Source: CADEDH01 sp047974625 (GTDB taxonomy: Bacteria; Actinomycetota; Acidimicrobiia; Acidimicrobiales; SZUA-35). Taken from it: 64,000 bases of DNA. The stretch is taken from assembly GCA_047974625.1 (NCBI GenBank), contig JBKECK010000045.1, positions 118,901-182,900 of the forward strand. Direction: 5' to 3'. The notes below the pieces were generated by a model. That model saw only the letters and a program-made list of their open reading frames with translations. It was not told where the DNA came from and ran no database searches. Below are positions 25,251-34,054 of the stretch, in pieces; the first letter of the stretch is position 1, and each line of letters starts with the position of its first letter. A program made the translations under genes and the position numbers.

Positions 25251-27710
25251 ATGCTGTCCGACTACCGGGTCATCGATCTGTGCGACGAGCGCGGCCACCT
25301 GGCCGGGGCCATCCTGGCCCAGCTCGGGGCCGAGGTCATCGCCATCGAACCCCCGGGGGGTTCTCCCGCCCGCCGGTTGGGTCCGTTCGCCGGTGACGTC
25401 GACGACGGGGAACGGTCGTTCCACCACTGGGCCTACAACCGGGGCAAGAAGAGCGTGGTGCTCGACCTGGACACCGTCGACGGCCGGGCGGCCCTGCTCG
25501 ACCTGGTGGCCGGGGCCGACATGGTGTTCGAGTCGTTCGCACCGGGCCGTCTCGAGGCCCTGGGTCTGGGCCACGAGGTCATGGCCCGCCGCAACCCGGC
25601 CCTGATCCACACCAGCATCACCGCGTTCGGCGAGGACGGGCCCAAGGCCGGTTGGGCCGCCGCCGACATCGTGATCCAGGCCTCGGCCGGGAACATGGCC
25701 CTGACCGGCGACGCCGACCGGTCCCCGCTCCGGGCCGGCGGCACGATGCCCCAGGCGTGGCACAACGCGGCCTCCGAGGCGGCCGGTGCGGCCCTGATCG
25801 CCCTGTGGGAACGGCAGACCCGGTCCGGTCTCGGCCAGCACATCGACTGCTCGGCCCAGCAGTCGATGAACCAGTGCACCCAGTCCATGTCGCTCGCCGC
25901 CCCCCTGTCGGCCACCCTCACCCAGCGGATTGCCGGGGGTGCCAGCCTCCAGGGCATCGACATCCAGCTCATGTGGCCGTGCCAGGACGGCTACGCCTCG
26001 GTCAGCTTCCTGTTCGGCTTGGGCTTCGCCCACTTCACCGACCGGCTGATGCAGTGGGTGTACGAGGAGGGCTACTGCGACGAGGCGACCCGCAACAAGG
26101 ACTGGGTCGAGTACGCGGCCATGCTCCTCGACGGGCGGGAGCCCATCGAGGAGTACAACCGGATCAAGGACATCCTGACCCGGTTCTTCGCCGGTAAGAC
26201 CAAGGCGGAACTGCTCGACGCGGCCCTAACCCGCCGGGTCCTGATCACCCCGATCACCACCACGGCCGAGGTCGTCGACGGTGAGCAGCTCGCGGACCGG
26301 GCCTACTGGGAGGACGTGACTATTCCCGGCCACGGCGCGGTCCGGTTCCCCGGGCCGATGGCCAGGTTCTCCGCCGCCCCGCTCAGCCCCCTGGGCCCGC
26401 CGCCTCGGCTCGGGGCCGACACCGACGCCGTCCTGTCCGCCCCGCCCCGCCAACCGGCCGTGGCTCGCCGTTCCGACGACCGGCCCAACGCCGACGACCC
26501 GCCCGACGGCGACGACCGGCCCCTGGCCGGGGTGAAGATCCTCGACCTGATGTGGGCCATGGCTGGCCCGGCCGCCTCCCGGGTCCTGGCCGACGCCGGG
26601 GCCACCGTGGTGCGGGTCGAGTCGGTCAACAAGCTCGACGCCATCCGGACCCTGGCTCCGTTCCGGGATGACGTGGTGGACCCCGAGAACTCCGGCATCT
26701 GGAACAACATGAACGCAGGCAAGCAGGGCCTGGCCCTGGACATGTCCCGGCCCGGGGCGCTCGACGTGGTGTGGGATCTCATCGACTGGGCCGACGTGGT
26801 GCTCGAGTCGTTCTCCCCCAAGGCCATGACGGCGTGGGGTCTGGACCACGCGGCCGTCCTGGCCCGTCGGCCCGACGTCATCATGGCGTCGAGCTGTCTC
26901 ATGGGGCAGACCGGACCCCTCTCCCACCTGGCCGGGTTCGGCACCATGGCGGCGGCCATCTCCGGGTTCTTCTACCCCGTGGGCTGGGTGGACCGGCCGC
27001 CGTCGGGGCCCTTCTCGGCCTACACCGACTACACCTCGCCCCGGTGGCTGGTGGCCGCCGTCATGGCCGCCCTCGAGCACCGCCGGGTCACCGGCCAGGG
27101 CCAGTACATCGACCTGGCCCAAGCCGAGGCCGCCCTCCACCTGATGGCGCCGGCCCTCCTGGAGTACTCGGTCAACGGCCGGATCTGGGAGCGGGACGGC
27201 AACCGGGACCCGGTGTTCGCACCCCACGGCTCCTACCGGTGCGCCGGCACCGACCGTTGGGTAGCCGTGGCCTGCACCGACGACCGCCAGTGGGCCGCCC
27301 TGGCCGGGGCGCTCGACCGACCGGACCTGGCCGGGCTGACCACGGCCGAGCGGCACGCCCGCCACGACGAACTCGACGACCTGCTGGCCGCCTGGACCGC
27401 GGACCAGGACGACGACGCCGTGATGCACCACCTGCAGGGCCTCGGGGTGCCCGCCCACGCGGTGAACAACTCCGACAAGCTGATCGCCGATCCCCAGCTC
27501 GCCCACCGGGACCATTTCGTCGAGGTGCCCCACGCCAAGCAGGGGACCACGGTGGTAGAGGGCCCCCGGTTCCGGTTGTCCCGGACCCCGCTGCGGGTGA
27601 TCCACGGCGGACCGACCTTCGGTGAGCACACCTTCGAGGTCCTCACCGACCTCCTGGGCTACGACACCGACCGGATCGCCGAACTGGCCGCGGCCGAGCT
27701 GTTCGAGTAG
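25251..27710 (+). CDS. Double-domain CaiB/BaiF family CoA-transferase
   Basis: An 819-residue protein made of two CaiB/BaiF (class III CoA-transferase) domains, about 1-385 and 425-819, joined by an Asp-Pro-rich linker. Each half starts with the family pattern (YRVIDLCDERGHLAGAILAQ and VKILDLMWAMAGPAASRVL). The catalytic Asp expected after the P-x-x-G strand is present in the C-terminal half (AYTDYTSPR) but absent from the N-terminal half (GGTMPQAWHNAASE). The enzyme would transfer CoA between acids or act as a racemase-like relative; the substrate is unknown. ATG 25251 follows gggggagg. A paralogue lies at 53737-56166. The 3' end overlaps the convergent TetR gene by 52 bases. Confidence 0.9.
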   Translation: MLSDYRVIDLCDERGHLAGAILAQLGAEVIAIEPPGGSPARRLGPFAGDVDDGERSFHHWAYNRGKKSVVLDLDTVDGRAALLDLVAGADMVFESFAPGRLEALGLGHEVMARRNPALIHTSITAFGEDGPKAGWAAADIVIQASAGNMALTGDADRSPLRAGGTMPQAWHNAASEAAGAALIALWERQTRSGLGQHIDCSAQQSMNQCTQSMSLAAPLSATLTQRIAGGASLQGIDIQLMWPCQDGYASVSFLFGLGFAHFTDRLMQWVYEEGYCDEATRNKDWVEYAAMLLDGREPIEEYNRIKDILTRFFAGKTKAELLDAALTRRVLITPITTTAEVVDGEQLADRAYWEDVTIPGHGAVRFPGPMARFSAAPLSPLGPPPRLGADTDAVLSAPPRQPAVARRSDDRPNADDPPDGDDRPLAGVKILDLMWAMAGPAASRVLADAGATVVRVESVNKLDAIRTLAPFRDDVVDPENSGIWNNMNAGKQGLALDMSRPGALDVVWDLIDWADVVLESFSPKAMTAWGLDHAAVLARRPDVIMASSCLMGQTGPLSHLAGFGTMAAAISGFFYPVGWVDRPPSGPFSAYTDYTSPRWLVAAVMAALEHRRVTGQGQYIDLAQAEAALHLMAPALLEYSVNGRIWERDGNRDPVFAPHGSYRCAGTDRWVAVACTDDRQWAALAGALDRPDLAGLTTAERHARHDELDDLLAAWTADQDDDAVMHHLQGLGVPAHAVNNSDKLIADPQLAHRDHFVEVPHAKQGTTVVEGPRFRLSRTPLRVIHGGPTFGEHTFEVLTDLLGYDTDRIAELAAAELFE

Positions 27711-28267
27711 CCGGGCTCCGTGGTCCGGGCCCCCAGCTCCCGGACGGCCTCGGCCGGTCGGGTCTCGCCGACGAGGGCGTCGAACAGGAGGGGGCCGACG
27801 AGATCGGCCATACGGCGGCGCACGGTGGGAGGGGGCTGGCCGCCCCCGTCGGTGGCCGCGGCCACCGGCGCCACCATCCGGTCGAGGAACCGGTGGGTGG
27901 CCGCAGCCACCGGTTCGGAGAACCGGGCCCGTTCGAGCCCGGAGGTCAGCAGGGCCGCCGTCTGGGGCTGGTGCAGCATCGCCGCCACCGCCACCAGGGC
28001 GTCGCCCAGGGGGTCGGTTCCCGTGGTGGCGGCCTGTGTCCCACCTCCCGGGGTGGCGTCGAGGACCTCGGCCAGGAGGTCGTCGGGTGAGGGCCAGTGC
28101 CGGTAGATGGTGGCCCGGGACACCCCGGTCTCCTGGTGGAGACGGCTGGGGGTGAGGGCGGCCGGCCCCTCGACGGCGAGGACGCGCCGCGCCGCCGGCA
28201 GCACCTTGCCGACGGTGTCGCCGTGGGGGCCGGTACGGCGGGACTCACGAGGGGCTGATCCCAACAC
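27659..28267 (-). CDS. TetR family transcriptional regulator
   Basis: A 202-residue regulator. The N-terminal helix-turn-helix is LTPSRLHQETGVSRATIYRHW, about residues 38-58, followed by a helical ligand-binding domain. The GTG start 28267 lies inside a palindrome that is probably its own operator. The last 17 codons overlap the CoA-transferase gene on the other strand. Its targets are probably its own promoter and the divergent small gene or the CoA-transferase (inference). Confidence 0.88.
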   Translation of the reverse strand: MLGSAPRESRRTGPHGDTVGKVLPAARRVLAVEGPAALTPSRLHQETGVSRATIYRHWPSPDDLLAEVLDATPGGGTQAATTGTDPLGDALVAVAAMLHQPQTAALLTSGLERARFSEPVAAATHRFLDRMVAPVAAATDGGGQPPPTVRRRMADLVGPLLFDALVGETRPAEAVRELGARTTEPGYSNSSAAASSAIRSVS

Positions 28268-28280
28268 GGTGGGTCACCGT
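28266..28280. promoter_or_regulatory. Inverted repeat overlapping the tetR start codon
   Basis: acggtg-ggt-caccgt is a perfect 6-3-6 inverted repeat and includes two bases of the GTG start codon. Its position suits autorepression of the TetR gene and possible control of the divergent gene at 28335. Confidence 0.5.
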
Positions 28281-28334
28281 ACTAGGCCCATGGCGGGGGA
28301 TCGGTGATGGCCACCCCCAAGTAGGATCGGTCCG

Positions 28335-28604
28335 GTGACCGACGACAACGCCAGCGACAACCTCGACAGCCTTCGTCGCCAGCTGGACGAGACCTTCGAC
28401 GACTACCACAAGGCTATGGGTGACGTCTTCGTCGCGTTCGAACGGGTGCGGACCGCGGGGCCCACCGACGACGTCGAGAGCCGCCTCGCCGCCCTGGAGG
28501 ACGCGGTGAAGAAGGTGCGAACCGGCGGCCTGTTCGGCACCGGGGTCCGATCCCACCGCAAGGCCCGGGAGCGGTGGTTGGAGGCCGGCGGGAAACCGGC
28601 CTGA
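28335..28604 (+). CDS. Small helical protein of unknown function
   Basis: An 89-residue acidic-then-basic protein with a GTG start. Residues 10-65 read as amphipathic helix (LDSLRRQLDETFDDYHKAM and VESRLAALEDAVKKV), possibly a coiled coil. The C-terminus RSHRKARERWLEAGGK is basic. There is no recognised family. It is divergent from the TetR gene and shares its palindrome-containing promoter region, so TetR control is possible. Confidence 0.6.
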   Translation: MTDDNASDNLDSLRRQLDETFDDYHKAMGDVFVAFERVRTAGPTDDVESRLAALEDAVKKVRTGGLFGTGVRSHRKARERWLEAGGKPA

Positions 28605-28605
28605 C

Positions 28606-29070
28606 CTACCTGTCGTCGCCGCTGCCGTCGGCTTCGCCCCGAGCTACGAACACCGGGATCTCGCGGTCGGTGGCGGCCTGGTACTCAGCGTAGGGCGGGA
28701 ATGCCTCCACCGCCCGGGCCCACCACCGGTCCCGCTCCTCCCCGGCCACCAGGCTCACGGTGGCGTCGAAGGGGACGGCCCCGTCCTGGATCATCACGTC
28801 CTGATTGGCCTGCAGGTTGTGGTACCAGCCGGGATGATCGGGGGCGCCACCCTTGGAGGCTACGATGGCGTAGGCGCCGTCGTGCTCCACCCGCATCACC
28901 GGCACCTTGCGGACCTTGCCGCTGCGGTGGCCGATGGTGGTCATCAGGATGATCGGGATGCCCGTGTCCAACAGGGTGTTGGCCTCCGAACCCCCCGAAG
29001 CCTCGTACCGCTCCACCTGTTCGGCCACCCAGCGGGTCGGGCTGGGCTCGTATTCACCAATGATCGCCAT
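28606..29070 (-). CDS. F420-dependent nitroreductase/quinone reductase family protein
   Basis: A 154-residue split-barrel protein of the deazaflavin-dependent nitroreductase (Ddn) type. PIILMTTIGHRSGKVRKVPVMRV and YAIVASKGGAPDHPGWYHNL are the defining segments, the second binding the F420 cofactor. It would reduce quinones or other acceptors with reduced F420, implying F420 in this organism. ATG 29070 is used because the family pattern begins shortly after it. Confidence 0.88.
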   Translation of the reverse strand: MAIIGEYEPSPTRWVAEQVERYEASGGSEANTLLDTGIPIILMTTIGHRSGKVRKVPVMRVEHDGAYAIVASKGGAPDHPGWYHNLQANQDVMIQDGAVPFDATVSLVAGEERDRWWARAVEAFPPYAEYQAATDREIPVFVARGEADGSGDDR

Positions 29071-29229
29071 GGCGGTCACCCTAGAACCGACCCGGTCGGG
29101 TCGGCCGGATCGGGCCGGGGCCGGTTGTCCCCTGGCCGGTGCCGGTCTGATCGTGACCCCCTTCCAGGGGATGATGACGGATTGGTCGGCCCCCATGGCC
29201 GCGCGATGCGTCGTGGTTGGGGCACAATC

Positions 29230-29823
29230 ATGTCGATGATCCTGTTCCGAGCCGTCGTGGTGACGGTGAGCGCGATCGTCGTCGTCGCCCTCGGCCTTGT
29301 CGTCAGTGGCCGCGACGACGAACGCGCCGATCTTCTGGTCGCCCTGCAGAGCCAGCCGGTCGGCGAGGCCGCCGAGACCTGGACCTACGGGAAGGTAGCC
29401 GGCTTCGACGACGACCCCGAGGTGTTCGCCGCCCTGGCCGACCACGTGGCCGCCCTCGGCCCCGACTGTCCCGCGGAGTCGATCGACGCCCTTTACTACC
29501 TGTCGCTCGACCAACCCGCCGAGCAGGACCGGTTCCTCGCCGTGATCACCCCCCTGGGGGCCGGCCGGGACGTCGACGCGGCCACGTCGATGGCGGTCAT
29601 GCTCCGCGCCGCCGACCTGTGGCCCCGTTCCGAGCCCGTGTTCGCCACCCTCCTGGCCGACGACGATCCGATCGTCCGTCAGCGGGCTCTGGTACACCTG
29701 CCGGACACCGCCTCGGTCGACCCCGCCGCCCCCGTCGGAGTCGCCCTCGCCGCCATGGCGGCCGACCCCGAGGAGAGTCAGGCCCTGCGGTCCGGGGCGG
29801 GACGGCGCCTGGCCGCCGGCTGA
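29230..29823 (+). CDS. Membrane-anchored protein with helical-repeat pattern
   Basis: A 197-residue protein. Residues 3-26 form one hydrophobic segment (signal anchor). The rest is alternating short helices with PEVFAALADHV, SEPVFATLLADDD and IVRQRALVHL, resembling a small HEAT-like or tetratricopeptide array facing outward. I do not recognise a named family. It stands alone between divergent and convergent neighbours. Confidence 0.65.
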   Translation: MSMILFRAVVVTVSAIVVVALGLVVSGRDDERADLLVALQSQPVGEAAETWTYGKVAGFDDDPEVFAALADHVAALGPDCPAESIDALYYLSLDQPAEQDRFLAVITPLGAGRDVDAATSMAVMLRAADLWPRSEPVFATLLADDDPIVRQRALVHLPDTASVDPAAPVGVALAAMAADPEESQALRSGAGRRLAAG

Positions 29824-29873
29824 CCGCACCCGGGGGATCGCCGGTCCCCGTCCCTGGGTGGGCCCTGGCGCGG

Positions 29874-30740
29874 TCAGCGGGGGCGGTCGCCCCGGATGGT
29901 GACCCGACGCATCCGCCGGCGGTGACCGCGGTAGTCGTACAGGGCGTAGTGCTGAACGGACCGGTTGTCCCACATGGCCACCGACCCCGGCTGCCACCGG
30001 AACCGGCAGGTGAACCGCTCCTCCACCGAGTGCCGGAACAGGAACTCGAGGAGGGTGTCGGACTCCTTGCGGTGCAGACCGACGATGCCGAGGGTGAAAC
30101 CCGGGTTGACGTACAGGGCCCGCTGCCCGGTGACCGGATGGGTGCGCACCACCGGGTGGACGACCTCCCGGGCCGCCGCGTCGTCCTCCCCACGGGTGGC
30201 CATGGACCGCGAGCGCTGGGAGTAGCCCCCGCCCCCGTACTGGAGGCGGGCCGAGTGCCGGGCCTGGAGCCCGTCGAGGAGGTCCTTCATGCCGTCGGAC
30301 AGGGCGTCGTAGGCGGCGTGCTGATCGGCGAACAGGGTGTCGCCGCCCACCGGGGGGATCTCTATGCCGTACAGGACCGAACCGAGGTCCGGCTCGGGGA
30401 GGAAGGTCACGTCGGTGTGCCAGCCGCCGCCGAAGTTCACCCGATCGTCCGGTTCGGTGACGATCTCCAACACCTCGGGGTGCCCGGGCATGGCCTCCAC
30501 GTACGGGTGCGCGCCGAGCTCCCCGAAGTTCCGGGCGAAGGCGATCTGCTGGTCCGGGGTGAGCTCCTGGTTCCGGAAGAACACCACGTGGAAGCGCAGG
30601 AACGTCTCGGTGACCACGGCCATGACGTCGTCGGTGAGGGGCCGGGCCAGATCGACCCCGCCGATGACGGCCCCGGTGCTGGCCGTCATCGGCTCGACGG
30701 TTACGGCCGGCACCGTGGGGGCCTCGCTGGTCGAACGCAT
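29874..30740 (-). CDS. TauD/TfdA family 2-oxoglutarate-dependent dioxygenase
   Basis: A 288-residue Fe(II)/2-oxoglutarate enzyme. The metal facial triad is His and Asp in GGGWHTDVTF and a distal His in QHYALYDYRGHRRRMRR, which also has the Arg that binds 2-oxoglutarate. The family oxidises sulfonates, aryloxy acids and similar compounds; no sulfonate gene is nearby, so the substrate is open. ATG 30740 is divergent from the SnoaL-like gene 23 bases away, implying shared control. Confidence 0.9.
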   Translation of the reverse strand: MRSTSEAPTVPAVTVEPMTASTGAVIGGVDLARPLTDDVMAVVTETFLRFHVVFFRNQELTPDQQIAFARNFGELGAHPYVEAMPGHPEVLEIVTEPDDRVNFGGGWHTDVTFLPEPDLGSVLYGIEIPPVGGDTLFADQHAAYDALSDGMKDLLDGLQARHSARLQYGGGGYSQRSRSMATRGEDDAAAREVVHPVVRTHPVTGQRALYVNPGFTLGIVGLHRKESDTLLEFLFRHSVEERFTCRFRWQPGSVAMWDNRSVQHYALYDYRGHRRRMRRVTIRGDRPR

Positions 30741-30763
30741 GATCCAAGCCTAGATTCGGGCGG

Positions 30764-31156
30764 ATGACCGACCAAACCACCACCACCGGCGACCAGGCCA
30801 CCATCACCGGACTGGAACAGCGCCGCTGGGATGCCCAGATCGCCGCCGACCTCGAGGCGCTCGACGAGCTGTATGGCGACGGCCTGCGGTATACCCACTC
30901 CAACGGCCTGGTGGACACCAAGGCGTCCTACCTCAAGGCCATCGCGGACGGCACCTTCGACTACCGCTCCGAGGACCGCACCGACGTCGAGATCACCGTC
31001 GTCGACGACACCGCGGTGGTGACCGGGCGGGCCCGGTTCCTGGTGATCGTCGGCGGCAGCCGCGAAGCCGACCTGGACTCGCGGTACTGCACGGTGTGGA
31101 TCCGCTCCGGGGGTTCGTGGCGCTGCTGGTGCTACCAGTCCACCCCGGTGGGCTGA
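30764..31156 (+). CDS. SnoaL-like/DUF4440 NTF2-fold protein
   Basis: A 130-residue protein with the cone-shaped NTF2 fold. The N-terminal helix EQRRWDAQIAADLEALDELY is followed by LRYTHSNGLVDTKASYLKAI and a C-terminal sheet ending in SWRCWCYQSTPV. This is the common DUF4440/SnoaL layout. The function ranges from isomerase to binding protein. It pairs divergently with the TauD-type dioxygenase. Confidence 0.82.
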   Translation: MTDQTTTTGDQATITGLEQRRWDAQIAADLEALDELYGDGLRYTHSNGLVDTKASYLKAIADGTFDYRSEDRTDVEITVVDDTAVVTGRARFLVIVGGSREADLDSRYCTVWIRSGGSWRCWCYQSTPVG

Positions 31157-31166
31157 CCGGGGTGGC

Positions 31167-32315
31167 TCAGCGCGGTTCGCGGGGCAGGCCCAGGACCCGT
31201 TCGCCGAGGATGTTGCGCATCACGTTCGAGGTGCCACCCATGATGGTGTAGGCCGGGGCGTACAGCAGGCCCCGGACCGGGTCGCCGGGGTCGGGTTCGG
31301 TGCCGTCATCGCCCGGCGGGATCGACCAGACCGTGGCGTCGGGTCCGAGCACCGACATGACGAAGTCGGCCACCCGGATCTCGTGCTCGGTGCAGAAGCA
31401 CTTGGTGGCCGCGCTGAATCCGGCCGGTGCCTGCTTGAGGACCTCGCGGTAGACCAGCAGCCGTCCGATCCGGTAACCGGTCTCCAGCTCGGCGATGGTC
31501 TGGCGGACCAGCGGATCGGACGTGTCGGCCCGGTCGACGGCCAGGTCGTACAGGGCCCGGTTGGACATGAGCCGGTCGATGCCACCCCGCTCGTGTTCGA
31601 GCTGGCGCATCGTCTGCTTGAACGCATCGCCTTCCACCCCGACCAGGTTCTCCACCGGCACCCGGACGTCGGTGAAGTAGACCTCGCAGAAGTGGCGGTT
31701 GCGGATCATGTCGGTGATGGGCCGGACCTCGATCCCCGGACTGTCCATGGGCACGATGATCTCGGAGATGCCCTTGTGGGGTGGGCCGTCCTTGGAGGTA
31801 CGGCAGATCAGATAGACATAGTCGGCCACGTCGCCGAAGCTGGTCCAGATCTTCTGGCCGTTGACCACGAATTCGTCGCCGTCGCGTTGGGCCGAGGTGA
31901 CCAGCGAAGCCAGGTCGGAACCGGAGTCGGGTTCCGACATCCCGATGCACCAGGTCGTCTCGCCGGCCAGCATGGCCGGTAGGTACTCGGCCCGCTGGTC
32001 CGGGGTGCCGTAGCTGATCAGGGTGGGGCCCATCTGCCGGTCGGCGAACCACATCGCCGCGATCGGGGCGCCGGCCGAGATCATCTCCTCGGCCACCACG
32101 AGCCGCTCGATCGGGGGTCGGTTCCGGCCCCCGAACTCCTCGGGCCAGCCCATCCCGATCCAGCCCTCGCGGGACATGATCCGGGCGAACTCCTTCGAGA
32201 AGCCGTTGATCCACGAGTCGTTGAAACGCCCGTACCGGGCGACCCCGTCGGTGGCCACCGTGCGGGCCCGTTGCCGGAGATCCTCCAGTTCGGGGCTGAG
32301 TTCGAAATCGAGCAT
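31167..32315 (-). CDS. Acyl-CoA dehydrogenase
   Basis: A 382-residue FAD enzyme. CIGMSEPDSGSDLASL and GQKIWTSFGDVADYV are the flavin and substrate signatures, and the C-terminus GGTSNVMRNILGERVLGLPRE is typical of actinobacterial FadE proteins. At the canonical Glu position it reads IMGGTS, so the base may come from another residue or a partner subunit, as in heteromeric steroid-degrading dehydrogenases (inference). ATG 32315 (MLDFEL) is chosen over the upstream open frame. It stands alone, convergent with the SnoaL-like gene. Confidence 0.88.
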   Translation of the reverse strand: MLDFELSPELEDLRQRARTVATDGVARYGRFNDSWINGFSKEFARIMSREGWIGMGWPEEFGGRNRPPIERLVVAEEMISAGAPIAAMWFADRQMGPTLISYGTPDQRAEYLPAMLAGETTWCIGMSEPDSGSDLASLVTSAQRDGDEFVVNGQKIWTSFGDVADYVYLICRTSKDGPPHKGISEIIVPMDSPGIEVRPITDMIRNRHFCEVYFTDVRVPVENLVGVEGDAFKQTMRQLEHERGGIDRLMSNRALYDLAVDRADTSDPLVRQTIAELETGYRIGRLLVYREVLKQAPAGFSAATKCFCTEHEIRVADFVMSVLGPDATVWSIPPGDDGTEPDPGDPVRGLLYAPAYTIMGGTSNVMRNILGERVLGLPREPR

Positions 32316-32468
32316 CCGGCGATGGTTCCGCGCCCGGGCCGGGGAGGCAAATCGTCGGCCGAGATGCCGGTCCGGGCCGGGGCAACCGTCCACCGATGGG
32401 GGGCGGGAGGACCGCTGTTCACACGCCGGACTCTTGCCCGAAACGGTCGGCGATTACGCTCAGCGACC

Positions 32469-33095
32469 ATGAAGGCCGCCGCGTCGTGTGAACAGACCAC
32501 CGGTGGTGACCTCCAACGGTGGGTGGCGATCCGGGTCGGTCTGGCCGATCGTCCCGGTGCCCTGGGCGCGGTGGCCAGCCGGATCGGTGCCGTGGGGGCC
32601 GACCTGGTGGGCGTGGACGTGGTGGAACGGGTGGCCGGCCGGGCCGTCGACGACCTCATCGTGATCATGCCCCCGGATCTCACCGTCGACCTGCTGCAGC
32701 GGGAGTGGGGGGAGGTGGACGGGCTGAACCTGGTGCACGTCCGGCCGACAGCGGTCGGGTTCAGCGACCCGGTGCTGGCGGCGGTGACGGCCACCGTGGC
32801 GGTGGCGGTGGCTGCTCCCAGCGATGTGCTGGCCGCCTTCGTCGACGCCACGGCCCGGCTTCTGCGGGTCGACCGGGCCACCGCCTACGGTCCCGACGGA
32901 TCCGTGGCCGCGCTCGGTGGCCTCGGCGACGGGCCACCCGTCGACCCCCAGCCGGACGACGAGGTGATGGAGACCGTCGTCGCCGGGATGGTCATCGAAC
33001 TTCGCCGCAGCTGTGGCCCGATCCTGGACCGGGAACGTCGCCTGGTGGCCGAGCTGGGCGCCGTCGTGGCGGCGCGCCACCCGGTGCCTGGATGA
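32469..33095 (+). CDS. ACT-domain protein
   Basis: A 208-residue protein. The first 85 residues are an ACT fold: VAIRVGLADRPGALGAVASR followed by GADLVGVDVVE. The second half (about 95-200) is Ala-Val-rich with RLLRVDRATAYGPDGSVAAL, possibly a small GAF-like sensor fold. ACT domains bind amino acids or other small ligands, so a regulatory role is likely. There is no catalytic domain. It is divergent from the acyl-CoA dehydrogenase. Confidence 0.75.
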   Translation: MKAAASCEQTTGGDLQRWVAIRVGLADRPGALGAVASRIGAVGADLVGVDVVERVAGRAVDDLIVIMPPDLTVDLLQREWGEVDGLNLVHVRPTAVGFSDPVLAAVTATVAVAVAAPSDVLAAFVDATARLLRVDRATAYGPDGSVAALGGLGDGPPVDPQPDDEVMETVVAGMVIELRRSCGPILDRERRLVAELGAVVAARHPVPG

Positions 33096-33115
33096 ACCCG
33101 CCGCCGGGTCATCGG

Positions 33116-34054
33116 CTACTCCGGACGGGATGGGCCGGGGTCGATGTGCACGGTCCGCTGGGGGAACGGGATGGTGATGCCCGCCTCGGCCAGGGATTCG
33201 GCGATGGCCACCACCACCAGGTGACGGACCCGCCACTCCTCGGCGATCGAGGCCTGGTGCCAGTACCTTACGGCGAGATCGATGCCGGAGGGCCCGAACC
33301 GTACCCCCAGGGCGACCGGCGCCGGGGACGGTAGGACACCATCCACCTTTGTCACCCCGGCCACCAGGACCCGGGATGCCTCGGCGACGTCGGTGCCGTA
33401 GGCCACACCGACCTCCACGGTGGTGCGCCGCCGTCCGTGGAGCGAGAGGTTGACCAGGGCGTGCTTGAGGACCTCGGCGTTGGGGAGCCGGACGGTCTCC
33501 CCGTCGAGGCTGCGGATGGACAGGGTCCGGGAGTCGACCCCCAGCACCTGGCCCTCGAAGTCCATGGCCCGGACCTCGTCACCCCGGTTGAAGGGGCGAC
33601 GGACCTGGAGCAGGACCCCGGCCACGAAGTTCTCGAGCAGGGACTGGAGGGCGAAGGCGAGGGCGATGCCGATCACGCCGAGCGCCCCGAGGAGGGGGCC
33701 GATGGCGATGCCGATCGCGTCCAGGGCGTAGACCGTCCCGAAGGCCATGATCACGTAGCCGAAGAGACGACCCATGAGGTCGCCGAGGAGGGAGTCGGTG
33801 CGGCCGCCCCGCTCCAGGAGATGGCCGACCATGTAGCGGGCCACCCGGCCGGCGATGAGGGCGCCGACGAAGATCGTGACGAACACCAGGAGATCGGTGC
33901 TGTCGCTACGGTCGATCACCTGTCCGACGGTGTCGATCACCTCGGCGTCGCCGCTCCCCGCGATGGGCTCGGCGGTCAGGAGGTCGGGACGGGGCGAAGC
34001 CGTCGAGAAGGTCGGAACGGGGAACGCGGTAGTGAGGGGAGGAACGGCAGGCAT
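33116..34054 (-). CDS. MscS-type mechanosensitive channel
   Basis: A 312-residue membrane protein with about three hydrophobic helices. The pore-lining helix is ALGVIGIALAFALQSLLENF, followed by GVLLQVRRPFNRGDEVRAMD, the beta-domain start, and VRLPNAEVLKHALVNLS, the MscS signature. It would open on hypo-osmotic stress. ATG 34054 has no ribosome site because a tandem repeat fills the leader. GTG at the VIDTVGQV segment, about 40 residues in, is a plausible alternative start. Confidence 0.9.
   Translation of the reverse strand: MPAVPPLTTAFPVPTFSTASPRPDLLTAEPIAGSGDAEVIDTVGQVIDRSDSTDLLVFVTIFVGALIAGRVARYMVGHLLERGGRTDSLLGDLMGRLFGYVIMAFGTVYALDAIGIAIGPLLGALGVIGIALAFALQSLLENFVAGVLLQVRRPFNRGDEVRAMDFEGQVLGVDSRTLSIRSLDGETVRLPNAEVLKHALVNLSLHGRRRTTVEVGVAYGTDVAEASRVLVAGVTKVDGVLPSPAPVALGVRFGPSGIDLAVRYWHQASIAEEWRVRHLVVVAIAESLAEAGITIPFPQRTVHIDPGPSRPE

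Noticed and set aside
29071..30921. Upstream extension of the F420-type reductase
   Set aside because: The extension is antisense to other supported genes, and the family sequence starts at ATG 29070.
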